Below are positions 33,027 through 42,066 of a DNA stretch of 64,000 nt, one piece after another. Position 1 is the first letter of the stretch, and every line of letters begins with the position of its first letter. This DNA comes from Nitrospira_D sp019636945 (GTDB lineage Bacteria; Nitrospirota; Nitrospiria; Nitrospirales; Nitrospiraceae). The notes beneath the pieces are model-generated. The model was not told the origin of the DNA. It did no database searches and saw only the letters and a list, made by a program, of their open reading frames with translations. The position numbers were made by a program, and so were the translations under genes. The stretch covers positions 248,001-312,000 of the forward strand of contig NZ_JBLFBO010000002.1 of the NCBI RefSeq assembly GCF_047338595.1, in the 5' to 3' direction.

Positions 33027-34922
33027 ATGTTCTACGCGCTGATTCCATTCCTTCCGCTCGCCGCATTCCTTGTCCTCGGACTGGCTGGGTCACGGTTCAA
33101 GGAAAACGCTCATGTGATTGCGGTTCCGGCGATGCTGTTGTCGCTGATACTGGCGCTGGCCGCCTTTATCGAGGTAGCTTCCGGCTCGGTCATTTCCGTC
33201 CCCCTCTATACCTGGTTGACCTCAGGGCACCTTGACATCCATATCGGCCTCTACATCGACAGACTGACCGCCGTCATGTTGCTTCTGGTCACCGGCGTCA
33301 GTTCCCTGGTGCACATTTACACAATCGGCTACATGCACGGGGAGCCGGGTTATGCCCGCTTCTTCAGCTATATCGCACTGTTTACCTTTTCCATGCTCAT
33401 GTTGGTACTGGCAGACAACCTGCTCCAGTTGTTTGTGTTTTGGGAAGCCGTCGGTCTGTGTTCCTACCTGTTGATCGGGCATTGGTACGAACGTGCGTCG
33501 GCTTGCGCGGCGGCGACGAAAGCGTTTCTTGTGAATCGCGTCGGAGATTTCGGATTCCTGCTCGGCCTGCTCCTGGTCTGGTATCAGTTCGGTTCACTGA
33601 ACTACCTTGAAATCTTTCCCGCTCTTCATGAGGCAAGTGGTCTGACGATGAACCTCCTTGGCCCCGTGGGAGGCACATGGGACGTTTCCTTGTTCACGCT
33701 GATCGCACTCTTGTTGTTCACGGGAGCAGTGGGCAAGTCAGCCCAAGTGCCTCTTCACGTCTGGCTCCCGGACGCCATGGAAGGCCCGACGCCGATCTCG
33801 GCTCTCATTCATGCCGCGACCATGGTTACAGCTGGAGTGTTTATGGTTGCCCGTCTGGCACCAATCTATAACCTCTCTCCCACCGCCATGAGCGTCGTCG
33901 CGGTGACCGGAGGGGCCACCATGCTCCTCGGTGCGACCATCGCCTTGACGCAAACAGATATCAAACGTGTCGTCGCCTACTCGACCGTCAGTCAGCTTGG
34001 GTACATGGTCATGGCCTGCGGGCTCGGAGCCTACGCCTCCGGCATGTATCACCTCCTCACACATGGAGCGTTCAAGGCATTGCTGTTCCTCGGCTGTGGG
34101 TCGGTCATTATCGCACTCCACCACGAGCAGGATATCCGCCACATGGGCGGGCTAAAAAAACAGTTGCCGACTACCTACTGGACGTTCGTGGTCGGGTCAC
34201 TGGCGCTCGCAGGATTCCCTCTGACGTCCGGGTTTTTCAGCAAGGACGAGATCTTGGCCGCGGCCTGGTCTGCAGGCGATCTTGGTCGGATCCTGACGAT
34301 CGCAGGCCTGTTCACCGCTCTCCTGACCGCGTTCTACAGCTTCAGACTGGTGTTTGTGACCTTCTGGGGTGAGTCCCATGTCAACCCCCATCACGCAGAC
34401 CATATCCACGAACCCTCCAAGACAATGACGACCCCGCTGCTGATTCTGGCATTCTTCAGTATCGTCACCGGGTACCTTGGCATTTCATCGTTTCTTGAAC
34501 CGGTCTTTGCCACCGGCCAGCACCCAGCGGTGCCTCATGGGGAAGCCGGCGTCATCATCATGATTGTCGCTACAGTTCTTGGATTGCTCGGCATTGCCTC
34601 GGCCTACTATGCCTATGTGCTCAAGCCGGATCTTCCGAATCGCCTGGCTCGGCAGTGGAGCGGTCTGTACCGGGCTTCGTTGAACAAATGGTATGTCGAT
34701 GAAGCCTACGACCGCCTGTTCGTACGACCAACGCACATCGCAGCGTCGGCACTCTGGAAACGAGTCGATGTCGCCGTCATCGACGGCGCGGTCAACGGAG
34801 TCGGGCGAACGATCAGGTGGGGCGGATGGCTTTTGCGGTTGATTCAGAGCGGACAAACCCAACATTATGCATTGGCCATGGCGATGGGCATCGTGATCAT
34901 CACGGCCTATCTGCTGCTCTGA
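33027..34922 (+). CDS. nuoL: NADH-quinone oxidoreductase subunit L
   Basis: About 631 residues with some 14-16 membrane helices, including the long amphipathic and final anchoring helix at the C-terminus. Antiporter-type core motifs FWEAVGLCSYLLIGHWYER (about 136-154), KSAQVPLHVWLPDAMEGPTPISALIHAATMVTAGV (split here: key Lys about 238, His about 263) and AYSTVSQLGYM (about 320) are present. Start set at ATG 33027, since the frame upstream is only the heptad array. Confidence 0.97.
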   Translation: MFYALIPFLPLAAFLVLGLAGSRFKENAHVIAVPAMLLSLILALAAFIEVASGSVISVPLYTWLTSGHLDIHIGLYIDRLTAVMLLLVTGVSSLVHIYTIGYMHGEPGYARFFSYIALFTFSMLMLVLADNLLQLFVFWEAVGLCSYLLIGHWYERASACAAATKAFLVNRVGDFGFLLGLLLVWYQFGSLNYLEIFPALHEASGLTMNLLGPVGGTWDVSLFTLIALLLFTGAVGKSAQVPLHVWLPDAMEGPTPISALIHAATMVTAGVFMVARLAPIYNLSPTAMSVVAVTGGATMLLGATIALTQTDIKRVVAYSTVSQLGYMVMACGLGAYASGMYHLLTHGAFKALLFLGCGSVIIALHHEQDIRHMGGLKKQLPTTYWTFVVGSLALAGFPLTSGFFSKDEILAAAWSAGDLGRILTIAGLFTALLTAFYSFRLVFVTFWGESHVNPHHADHIHEPSKTMTTPLLILAFFSIVTGYLGISSFLEPVFATGQHPAVPHGEAGVIIMIVATVLGLLGIASAYYAYVLKPDLPNRLARQWSGLYRASLNKWYVDEAYDRLFVRPTHIAASALWKRVDVAVIDGAVNGVGRTIRWGGWLLRLIQSGQTQHYALAMAMGIVIITAYLLL

Positions 34923-34985
34923 AGAGCATGTATGAAGATGTGCAATTGAGTCAGTACACTCACACTGTGATGGATTAAGACCTTG

Positions 34986-36599
34986 ATGACCGGCTTTCCT
35001 TGGTTAACCGCATTGATCCTCCTTCCTTTGCTGGGAGCAGCGGCTGTCTTTATCGTGAAAGATACCTCTGTCCGACTTACCGCGCTCTCCGTCACCGTTG
35101 CCGACCTACTGCTCTCGCTTCCGCTGTGGTGGCTATTCGACGCCACATCCGGTGAAATGCAATTCCTAGAATCAGCCGCATGGATTCCATCACTGTCGAT
35201 CAACTACCGTCTCGGCCTGGATGGAATCAGCCTCCCGCTGGTCCTCATGACGACCATTCTCATGCCGCTGTGCGTCCTGATTTCATGGCGTGCCATTGAA
35301 ACCAGGATACGGAGTTTCATGGCCGTGTTGCTCATCATGGAAGGCGCCATGATCGGCGTGTTTGCAGCACTCGATTTCGTGCTGTTCTATGTGTTTTGGG
35401 AGGCGATGCTGATCCCCATGTACCTTCTGATCGGAGTGTGGGGAGGACCGAATCGCCTGTATGCCGCGATCAAATTCTTCCTCTACACGCTCGCCGGGAG
35501 CGTGTTGCTGTTGGTTGCGATCTTGGTACTGTATTTTCAGGGCGGCCATACGTTCGACATTCTTGCGCTGAGCCGGCAAACCTACCCCCTCGCTCTTCAG
35601 ACATGGGTGTTTTTTGCCTTCTTTGCCGCGTTTGCCGTGAAGGTCCCGATGTTCCCATTCCATACCTGGCTGCCCGACGCACACGTGGAGGCCCCCACTG
35701 CCGGCAGTGTGATCCTCGCCAGCGTGCTGCTCAAGATGGGCACCTACGGCTTTGTACGATTTAGCCTGCCGATGCTCCCGGATGCCTCCCGTCTCTTTAC
35801 CCCCCTGATGGTCGTCCTGTCGATTGTGGCGATCCTCTATGGGGCCTACATGGCACTGGCTCAAGTTGATCTCAAAAAGCTGATTGCCTATTCGAGCGTC
35901 AGCCACATGGGATTCGTCACTCTCGGACTGTTCATGTTCAACATCCAAGGTATCGAGGGTGCCGTCATGCAGATGGTGAATCACGGCATCACGACCGGGG
36001 GACTCTTTCTCTGTGTCGGGATGATTTACGAGCGTACCCACAGCCGGCAGATTTCCGATAACGTCGGGTTGACCAAGCCGATGCCTCGATATGCGACTTT
36101 GCTGGTTATTTTCGCACTCTCCTCACTGGGACTTCCCGGGACCAACAGTTTCGTGGGAGAGTTCATGGTCCTCGTCGGCACGTTTCTCTGGAGTAAGGTT
36201 GCAACAGCCTTTGCCTCGCTGGGCATCATTCTGGCCGCCGCATATTTATTGTGGATGATCCAACGTGTCGCGTTTGGCACGCCGGCTCCTCACCTACTCC
36301 ACAATCTTTCGGACCTCACCCGGCGAGAAATGGCGACACTGTTACCGCTGGCCGTCATGATCTTCGCGATCGGCCTATTTCCCAATCCTCTCCTCAGCCG
36401 GATGCACGCCAGTGTCGAACACGTCATCGCTCGTGTTGTTCCCTCCTCCCATCAACAGAGTTCCTCTCGGTCTGCTCTGGGCCGACCAACGCCCTTCCCG
36501 AAAGACGACCTGCTATCGACGCTGGACGTGGCCCATGCCGTAACGGTGACTCCCACCGGCAGCCGGCCGCTCATGGAAACGCAGGGGAAACGGCCATGA
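34986..36599 (+). CDS. nuoM: NADH-quinone oxidoreductase subunit M
   Basis: About 537 residues with 14 membrane helices. Motifs FYVFWEAMLIPMYLLIGVWG (about 135-154), FAVKVPMFPFHTWLPDAHVE (about 218-237) and KKLIAYSSVSHMGF (about 297-310) are typical of NuoM. It has a hydrophilic C-terminal tail of about 60 residues (after residue 475) rich in Ser and Pro, longer than in many homologues. The stop overlaps the nuoN start (ATGA), so the two are translationally coupled. A TTG at 34983 is an alternative start. Confidence 0.96.
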   Translation: MTGFPWLTALILLPLLGAAAVFIVKDTSVRLTALSVTVADLLLSLPLWWLFDATSGEMQFLESAAWIPSLSINYRLGLDGISLPLVLMTTILMPLCVLISWRAIETRIRSFMAVLLIMEGAMIGVFAALDFVLFYVFWEAMLIPMYLLIGVWGGPNRLYAAIKFFLYTLAGSVLLLVAILVLYFQGGHTFDILALSRQTYPLALQTWVFFAFFAAFAVKVPMFPFHTWLPDAHVEAPTAGSVILASVLLKMGTYGFVRFSLPMLPDASRLFTPLMVVLSIVAILYGAYMALAQVDLKKLIAYSSVSHMGFVTLGLFMFNIQGIEGAVMQMVNHGITTGGLFLCVGMIYERTHSRQISDNVGLTKPMPRYATLLVIFALSSLGLPGTNSFVGEFMVLVGTFLWSKVATAFASLGIILAAAYLLWMIQRVAFGTPAPHLLHNLSDLTRREMATLLPLAVMIFAIGLFPNPLLSRMHASVEHVIARVVPSSHQQSSSRSALGRPTPFPKDDLLSTLDVAHAVTVTPTGSRPLMETQGKRP

Positions 36600-38062
36600 C
36601 CTTTTCTGCCGCAGATCTCTTCCTCGTTCTACCCGAATTACTGGTCATCACAGCCGCCTGTGTCGTATTCGTGCTCGACCCAGTGCTACGACAGTCCGAT
36701 AAGGATAGCTTGGTATGGCTCAGCCTGGGAACACTCGCCCTGTGCATGGGCCTGACGGCGTCCCAAATGGGGACGCACACATCAATATTCAGCGGACTTG
36801 TCGTCATCGACGCTTATGGAGCCTTCTGGAAACTGCTGTTGTACTTCGTGACCGGACTCACAATCCTCCTGTCCTACTCCTATTTGAAAGAGGAGCAACT
36901 GTATTTCGGTGAGTACTATGGCTTCATGTTGCTCTCACTGTGCGGCATGATGGTCATGGTCTCCGCAGCCGACTTGTTGACGATTTATCTGGGCACGGAA
37001 TTGATGTCGCTCTGCCTGTATATCATGGCAGGTCTCAAGCGGAAGGAACCCCGCTCCCTTGAAGCATCGGCAAAATACTTTGTCTTGGGCGCCTTTTCAT
37101 CCGGCATTCTCCTCTATGGGATCTCCCTGCTCTACGGAGCGACCGGCAGCACGAGACTGCCGGCGGTTGCCTCGGCTATTGCGACCCAGGGGTTCACCGA
37201 CCCGTTGCTGTTATTTTCAACGATCCTGTTGGCGGTGGGGTTCGGATTCAAGCTGGCCGTAGTTCCGTTTCACATGTGGACACCGGATGTCTATCAAGGC
37301 GCCCCGACTTCCGTCACCGCGTTCATGGCCGTAGGATCCAAAGCCGCCAGCTTCGGCGCATTCCTCCGTGTGTTTGTGGAGGGGTTGGGCGGAGTCAAGG
37401 CCGATTGGTCCGCCATCTTCCTCTTACTCTGTCTTGCCACCCTCGTCGTGGGCAACATCGTGGCTCTGGTGCAAACAAACATCAAACGGATGCTGGCCTA
37501 TTCAAGCATTGCACACGCCGGCTATGCCCTGATCGGTGTCGTCGCCGCCGGACGCACTGAGCACTCGTCCGGCATTGCCAGCGTGCTGCTCTATATCGCC
37601 CTGTACACATTCATGACGTTCGGAGCATTCGCCATTGTCGCGATGCTGCGAAAAGGCACGCTTGAAGGTGAAGAGATCGAGGATTTCACGGGCTTGGCCA
37701 AACGTCATCCTCTCCCGGCAATGCTGATGCTGGTTTTCATGGTATCTCTGGCGGGTATTCCCCCGACTGCGGGTTTTATCGGGAAATTGTACGTCTTCAG
37801 ATCCGCCGTGGAAGCCGGCATGGCCTGGCTGGCGGCCATCGCTCTCATTTTTGCGGCGATCTCAGCCTATTATTACCTTCGGGTCGTCATGGTCATGTAT
37901 ATGCGGGATCCTATTGAGGGAACGGACCCTGTCCCGCGGTTGGTGATGTCCCCGACTCTTTCCCTCGTGCTGGCCTGCGCGGTCGCCGGAGTGGTGATCT
38001 TCGGGATCTATCCCAACCCACTCGTCAATCTCGCCCTGCAAGCGGTGTCGACGCTGAAGTAA
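36596..38062 (+). CDS. nuoN: NADH-quinone oxidoreductase subunit N
   Basis: 488 residues with 14 membrane helices. Visible are GTELMSLCLYIMAGLKR (about 129-145), FKLAVVPFHMWTPDVYQGAPT (key Lys about 217) and IKRMLAYSSIAHAGYAL (about 294-310). Start set at ATG 36596, which overlaps the nuoM stop by 4 bp. Last gene of the complex I operon. Confidence 0.97.
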   Translation: MTFSAADLFLVLPELLVITAACVVFVLDPVLRQSDKDSLVWLSLGTLALCMGLTASQMGTHTSIFSGLVVIDAYGAFWKLLLYFVTGLTILLSYSYLKEEQLYFGEYYGFMLLSLCGMMVMVSAADLLTIYLGTELMSLCLYIMAGLKRKEPRSLEASAKYFVLGAFSSGILLYGISLLYGATGSTRLPAVASAIATQGFTDPLLLFSTILLAVGFGFKLAVVPFHMWTPDVYQGAPTSVTAFMAVGSKAASFGAFLRVFVEGLGGVKADWSAIFLLLCLATLVVGNIVALVQTNIKRMLAYSSIAHAGYALIGVVAAGRTEHSSGIASVLLYIALYTFMTFGAFAIVAMLRKGTLEGEEIEDFTGLAKRHPLPAMLMLVFMVSLAGIPPTAGFIGKLYVFRSAVEAGMAWLAAIALIFAAISAYYYLRVVMVMYMRDPIEGTDPVPRLVMSPTLSLVLACAVAGVVIFGIYPNPLVNLALQAVSTLK

Positions 38063-38099
38063 GGCCATCCATACTCTGACTAGTTGCTGGCAGGATCGT

Positions 38100-38939
38100 A
38101 TGCATGTCGTTCGCTTCCTGAGTGAGGCCGTCACATCGTTTTTACGCCAGGGATGCCCCAGCCTTGCGGCAGCGTTGGCGTTCTTCTCGCTGCTCTCATT
38201 GTTTCCCCTCGTCTTTCTCCTCTTGTATGGCGTCGGGTTCCTCGTGAGCCAGAACGTGATCGGCGAGCAGTTCATGCTCGGTTTCCTCAAAGGATTTCTA
38301 CCTTCGTTGGGTGAACGATTGGCGGAAGAGCTCCATCGGATCAGTTCATTGGACAGTGTTCGGTGGATTGTGCTGCTGTCATTCTTCTGGTTTGGTGGAC
38401 TTGTGTTCTATGAGCTCGATTATGCGCTGAACGTCGTGTTTCAGAGCACGCAAAAGCGCCACCCGCTTATTTCCACTGCCATTTCCATTGCGCTGCTGGG
38501 ATCCACGGGCCTGTTACTCTTCACGTCCTATGTGGCCACTCAAGCCATTGCCTTCTTAACCGCCTATGCTCCTCGGCTCTGGGGATTGGATCTAGTCGCC
38601 TTAGCCGCACACGACTTTCATCTGACCTACACACTCCCCTTTGCGCTTGCATTCCTGACGGTCAGCCTGCTGTATCGTCTTGTGCCCCGACGTCGTCCAC
38701 GGTGGAGAGACGCCATGGCCGGCGCCCTCACGTTCGGTCTGCTGTGGGTTGCAGCCAAGCTCTTATTCATCAATTATGGAGATTTTGCGACGGTCTATGC
38801 GCGGCTTTATGGGTCGTTGCTCGAAGTCGTGCTCTTGTTGCTCTGGGTTTATTATTCTGCGGGGCTCCTGCTCTTCGGCGGCATCATTGCGCACAATCTG
38901 AAGCGGATTGCCTCGCCAGCACCCCCGAACCCCAATTGA
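38100..38939 (+). CDS. YihY/BrkB-family membrane protein
   Basis: 279 residues with six membrane helices. It begins with the family pattern SLAAALAFFSLLSLFPLVFLLLYGVG (helix 1, about 21-46) and has LYRLVPRRRPRWRDAMAGAL (about 185-204) and YGSLLEVVLLLLWVYYSAGLLLFGG (about 235-260). The family was once called ribonuclease BN but is now regarded as a membrane protein of unsettled role. It follows nuoN by 37 bp and may be read through from it; it converges on the M50 protease gene. Confidence 0.9.
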   Translation: MHVVRFLSEAVTSFLRQGCPSLAAALAFFSLLSLFPLVFLLLYGVGFLVSQNVIGEQFMLGFLKGFLPSLGERLAEELHRISSLDSVRWIVLLSFFWFGGLVFYELDYALNVVFQSTQKRHPLISTAISIALLGSTGLLLFTSYVATQAIAFLTAYAPRLWGLDLVALAAHDFHLTYTLPFALAFLTVSLLYRLVPRRRPRWRDAMAGALTFGLLWVAAKLLFINYGDFATVYARLYGSLLEVVLLLLWVYYSAGLLLFGGIIAHNLKRIASPAPPNPN

Positions 38940-38991
38940 TGGCCGACAGCGAACATGCTGCCGCTACCGGAACGAAGGTGACTGTCGCCGT

Positions 38992-40152
38992 TCAACGGAT
39001 AGGGTGGCTACGAAGCTGCAGAAAATGCACGAGGGCTGACTGCGTCACGAGTCCGACAATTTCTCCGTCCTGCACGACGATGAGTTGATCCCATCCCTCA
39101 CGAGCCATACGCCCCATCGCTTGAATCGCCGGAACATCAGGCGAGATGATCATCGATTCTGAAAAGGGACGCATCACCTGATCGACCCGACGCCAGGACC
39201 ACGTCTCCGCCGGAACCGCCTGAATATCGGGTACGGTCACGAGTCCGATCAAACGTCGATCTTCCACCACGGGGAACCCCCCGTATCCGTAGGCCTGGAA
39301 ATACCGATTCACAGCCTCATCGAGCATGGTCTGAGCTGGAATCGACACAACCGTCCTCACCATCATATCTTGAATCCTGATCGTTGAGATGGACTGCCGT
39401 AATGTCGCTTGTCGTCGGCTCGCCAGCGCCGCGATGTAGAGAAAGATGCCGATCAGCGCCAGCCATCCTCCCGTCCACACCATCGACGCATCCAGCTCAC
39501 CGGTTGCCGCCTGCCGGATTCGCAGCAGTCCCCACAGCACGAAGATCACACCAAACCCGAGGCCTGCCGCTGCAGCTTGTTTTGTCGCGCGATAATAATC
39601 CTTCCCCCAGGCCCACAGGCCCGCGCGCAGGATTCGCCCTCCGTCCAGCGGAAACCCAGGAATGAGATTGAACACTCCGAGCTGGAGGTTTCCAAACCCC
39701 AATAAGAGTCCGAGCATGACTACCCCACGGAGCGCCTGTTCCTGTTGAATCGCCTCAGCCAGAGCGACAATCGCCAAGCAGCCCCCGCTGATCACGAAAC
39801 TGACGATCGGTCCAGCGATCGCAATGAGAAACTCTGCCTTGGGAGACGGGGCCTCCTGGCGCATGTGCGCGACCCCGCCAAAGAGAAACAACGTGATCTG
39901 CTCAATCGGAATCCGGTAGGACAGTGCGACGTAGGAATGTCCCAGTTCATGCAGGAGGACGGACAGAAAGAGGAGCGCCGCCGCGACGGCTCCCATCACC
40001 CAATAGCGACCAGGACTGAGTCCGGGGAGAGTCTCCGGCAGATAGTCTGTTGAGAGCGTCCACGTGGCGAGGAGAAACACGAGAAACCAGGACGGATGGA
40101 TTCGAATGGGAATGCCCAACGCTCGGCCGATTTCCCACGAACGCATCTGCAT
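38992..40152 (-). CDS. Site-2-type M50 metalloprotease with two CBS domains
   Basis: About 386 residues. Several membrane helices carry the zinc site HELGH (about residue 68-72) and the third-ligand motif NLIPGFPLDGGRILR (about 163-177). The C-terminal half (about 250-375) is a pair of CBS domains, which bind adenosyl nucleotides, so activity may respond to energy state. It belongs to the SpoIVFB-like group of intramembrane proteases. The start is uncertain (ATG 40152, ATG 40146 or GTG 40161). Divergent from the polysaccharide deacetylase gene. Confidence 0.92.
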   Translation of the reverse strand: MQMRSWEIGRALGIPIRIHPSWFLVFLLATWTLSTDYLPETLPGLSPGRYWVMGAVAAALLFLSVLLHELGHSYVALSYRIPIEQITLFLFGGVAHMRQEAPSPKAEFLIAIAGPIVSFVISGGCLAIVALAEAIQQEQALRGVVMLGLLLGFGNLQLGVFNLIPGFPLDGGRILRAGLWAWGKDYYRATKQAAAAGLGFGVIFVLWGLLRIRQAATGELDASMVWTGGWLALIGIFLYIAALASRRQATLRQSISTIRIQDMMVRTVVSIPAQTMLDEAVNRYFQAYGYGGFPVVEDRRLIGLVTVPDIQAVPAETWSWRRVDQVMRPFSESMIISPDVPAIQAMGRMAREGWDQLIVVQDGEIVGLVTQSALVHFLQLRSHPIR

Positions 40153-40221
40153 ATCACACACCGTAACAGCGGAATGGGGAATGGGTCAATCTTCCCCCTC
40201 TGTTCATGTATACTAGCCTTG

Positions 40222-40938
40222 ATGCGACGACTGGTTCCAACACGTGCACTGCTGTACCTGCTCTCCCTCATGGCCCTTGAGCTGACACCCTCGACTCCAA
40301 GTTTTGCCCAAGTCATTACTGCTGGCTCACCTCGCTGTCCGGGTGTGGCCCTGACATTCGATCTCTGTCCCGTGCGAAAGGGATCCGGTTATGATCAGCT
40401 GTTGATGGACTATCTGATTACCCATCGCATTCCCGCCACATTCTTTATGTCCGGTAAGTGGATGGCCAAACACGAATCAGAGGTGGAACAGCTTCTGGGT
40501 CTCGATTTCTTTGAAATTGGCACGCATGGTGACGTGCACGCTCACCTTCCCATGCACGATGCCGACGAACAGCGTACCGAGATCTTAGGCCCCGTCACAC
40601 TGCTGCAGGAACACTACGGCCACCAAGCCAGACTCTTTCGCCCGCCGTACGGCGAATACAATGATGTGACAGTGGCCGTGGTCAAGCTGCTTGGCCTCCA
40701 GTTTATCCAATGGAATATTGAGTCAGGTGATCCGGACCCGACCCTTTCTGCGGAGCAGATTTTCACCAGGGTTTCCAAGCGCGCAAAGCCCGGCAGCATC
40801 ATCGTGTTTCATGCCAATGGAAAGGGCAAGCAGACTCGACAGGTGATCGAGCGCCTCACGCGTGAGACTCTCCCGGCCAAGAAACTTCGCCCGATGACCG
40901 TGAACGACCTATTGGATTGTACATCTCAGACCCCATGA
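40222..40938 (+). CDS. Polysaccharide deacetylase (NodB domain), secreted
   Basis: About 238 residues with a signal peptide (residues 1-30, ending SFAQ). The NodB domain has motif 1 as LTFDLCP (the catalytic Asp kept, the usual second Asp replaced by Leu), motif 2 THGDVHAH, motif 3 RPPYGEYND and motif 5 IVFHANG. The substituted metal-ligand Asp occurs in some active deacetylases, so activity is possible but not certain. Start set at ATG 40222: TATACT lies at 40209-40214, only 7 bp upstream, and no Shine-Dalgarno is seen, which would fit a leaderless mRNA. Its stop overlaps the next start (ATGA). Confidence 0.85.
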   Translation: MRRLVPTRALLYLLSLMALELTPSTPSFAQVITAGSPRCPGVALTFDLCPVRKGSGYDQLLMDYLITHRIPATFFMSGKWMAKHESEVEQLLGLDFFEIGTHGDVHAHLPMHDADEQRTEILGPVTLLQEHYGHQARLFRPPYGEYNDVTVAVVKLLGLQFIQWNIESGDPDPTLSAEQIFTRVSKRAKPGSIIVFHANGKGKQTRQVIERLTRETLPAKKLRPMTVNDLLDCTSQTP

Positions 40939-41408
40939 CGACGTCGGCCATCAGAACCATGGTGCCGGATGATCGGAAGGCGGTTATCCAGCTATTGAGT
41001 GATTCTGAACCATGGAACACGCTTGGTTACGGGGTGGATGATTGGAGCCGTATTTTCTGTCCTCTGCCTCAAGGCCGAGATTGCTATATCGCTGAACGTG
41101 ACGGACACGTCGCAGGCGTTGCGATCGTGAAGCAAAAGTTTCTCTTGGGTGACTACCTCGAACTCTTAGGTGTCGCCGTCTGGGCTCGTCAGAAGGGAGT
41201 CGGCGGTCAACTCTTGACGCACATTGAGAGTCTCGTGTTCCAGAGAACCAAGAACCTGTTTGCCTGCGTGTCGGATTTCAATGAACCAGCTCGGGCGTTC
41301 TACAAGAAACAGGGCTACCTGGAAATCGGCCCCATGCCGAATTTCTTGATTCCTGGGCACGCCGAGATACTCCTCCGCAAGACGGCGGGACCCGTGAGAA
41401 AGAGCTGA
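40935..41408 (+). CDS. GNAT-family N-acetyltransferase
   Basis: 157 residues. The acetyl-CoA loop is visible as VWARQKGVGGQLLTHIE (about 80-96), preceded by strand YLELLGVAV, and followed by VSDFNEPARAFYKKQGYLEIG near the end, the common GNAT closing motif. Start at ATG 40935 overlaps the deacetylase stop by 4 bp, so the two are coupled. The acceptor is unknown. The stop codon TGA lies in the left arm of heptad array R5. Confidence 0.88.
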   Translation: MTTSAIRTMVPDDRKAVIQLLSDSEPWNTLGYGVDDWSRIFCPLPQGRDCYIAERDGHVAGVAIVKQKFLLGDYLELLGVAVWARQKGVGGQLLTHIESLVFQRTKNLFACVSDFNEPARAFYKKQGYLEIGPMPNFLIPGHAEILLRKTAGPVRKS

Positions 41409-41494
41409 TGGCTAATGGTAAATGGCACAGAAAGATACATTCTGTGATTCCAGTCCCTACCATTGGCGATATGCTATCTGCTATAAGCTCTTCT
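41407..41494. repeat. Inverted heptad array R5 (GNAT-VOC)
   Basis: Left arm GATGGCT, AATGGTA, AATGGCA (41407-41427), beginning inside the GNAT stop codon; right arm CGATATG, CTATCTG, CTATAAG, CTCTTCT (41467-41494) preceded by CCATTGG. The right arm ends 1 bp before the VOC start codon. Words resemble those of R4. Confidence 0.7.
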
Positions 41495-41495
41495 C

Positions 41496-41894
41496 ATGAA
41501 AGTCACCAAGCTGCTCCATACCCGCATGCGGGTCAGCGACCTGGATGAAACCATCCAGTTTTATACAACCGTGCTTGGTCTTGAGGTCATTGAACGGAAA
41601 ACATCTCCTCGTGGATCACACCTTGCTTTCTTAAAGGTGCCCAACAGCGACGAACTGATCGAGCTCACCAGTTTTCCTCCTAGCGGGCCAGTGAAGGTGC
41701 AGGAAGATCTGGTCCATCTGGCCTTCCAAGTTGACAATCTCGACGAGACCATCGCCTCGCTCAATGCCAAGGGGGTTAAGATTACCGATGGCCCGACGAA
41801 GACTTCTTCCGGGAGCCGGTTTATCTTCATCGATGCGCCGGACTGTTACGAGATTGAGTTGATCGAACGGCTGGCAGGCGTGAAGATTGTCTAG
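41496..41894 (+). CDS. VOC-family protein, glyoxalase I-like
   Basis: 132 residues forming two beta-alpha-beta-beta-beta units. Metal-ligand positions of glyoxalase I are kept: His about 8 (KLLHTRMRV), Glu about 56 (DELIELTSF), His about 74 (DLVHLAFQV) and Glu about 124 (CYEIELIER). The N-terminal LDETIQFYTTVLGLEV is typical. Lactoylglutathione lyase activity is possible, but other VOC activities cannot be excluded. Flanked on both sides by heptad arrays. Confidence 0.88.
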   Translation: MKVTKLLHTRMRVSDLDETIQFYTTVLGLEVIERKTSPRGSHLAFLKVPNSDELIELTSFPPSGPVKVQEDLVHLAFQVDNLDETIASLNAKGVKITDGPTKTSSGSRFIFIDAPDCYEIELIERLAGVKIV

Positions 41895-42014
41895 TGATGG
41901 TCATCGGTCAACAGTTATTTGTCAGTGGTCATGAGCCGGAGAGTGGAGACGCTCTTACCCTCCTCTAATGACCAGTGATTTCTCCCGACTATTAACCAGT
42001 GACTAATGACTCAG
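41893..42014. repeat. Inverted heptad array R6 (VOC-dapF)
   Basis: Left arm AGTGATG, GTCATCG, GTCAACA, GTTATTT, GTCAGTG, GTCATGA (41893-41934), starting in the VOC stop codon. Right arm from CTAATGACCAGTGA (about 41965) to ACTATTA, ACCAGTG, ACTAATG, ACTCAGT (about 41989-42016). The words match those flanking the four-helix-bundle gene (R7). A strong GGAGGAGAAG Shine-Dalgarno for dapF follows further on. Confidence 0.75.
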
Positions 42015-42066
42015 TATTGTTGCCCCCGCTTTACATTCCACGAACAACGAGATACGGAGGAGAAGA

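Noticed and set aside
36251..36595. Longer NuoN with about 115 extra residues
   Set aside because: The extra part overlaps nuoM out of frame and has no NuoN features; ATG 36596 overlaps the nuoM stop as expected.
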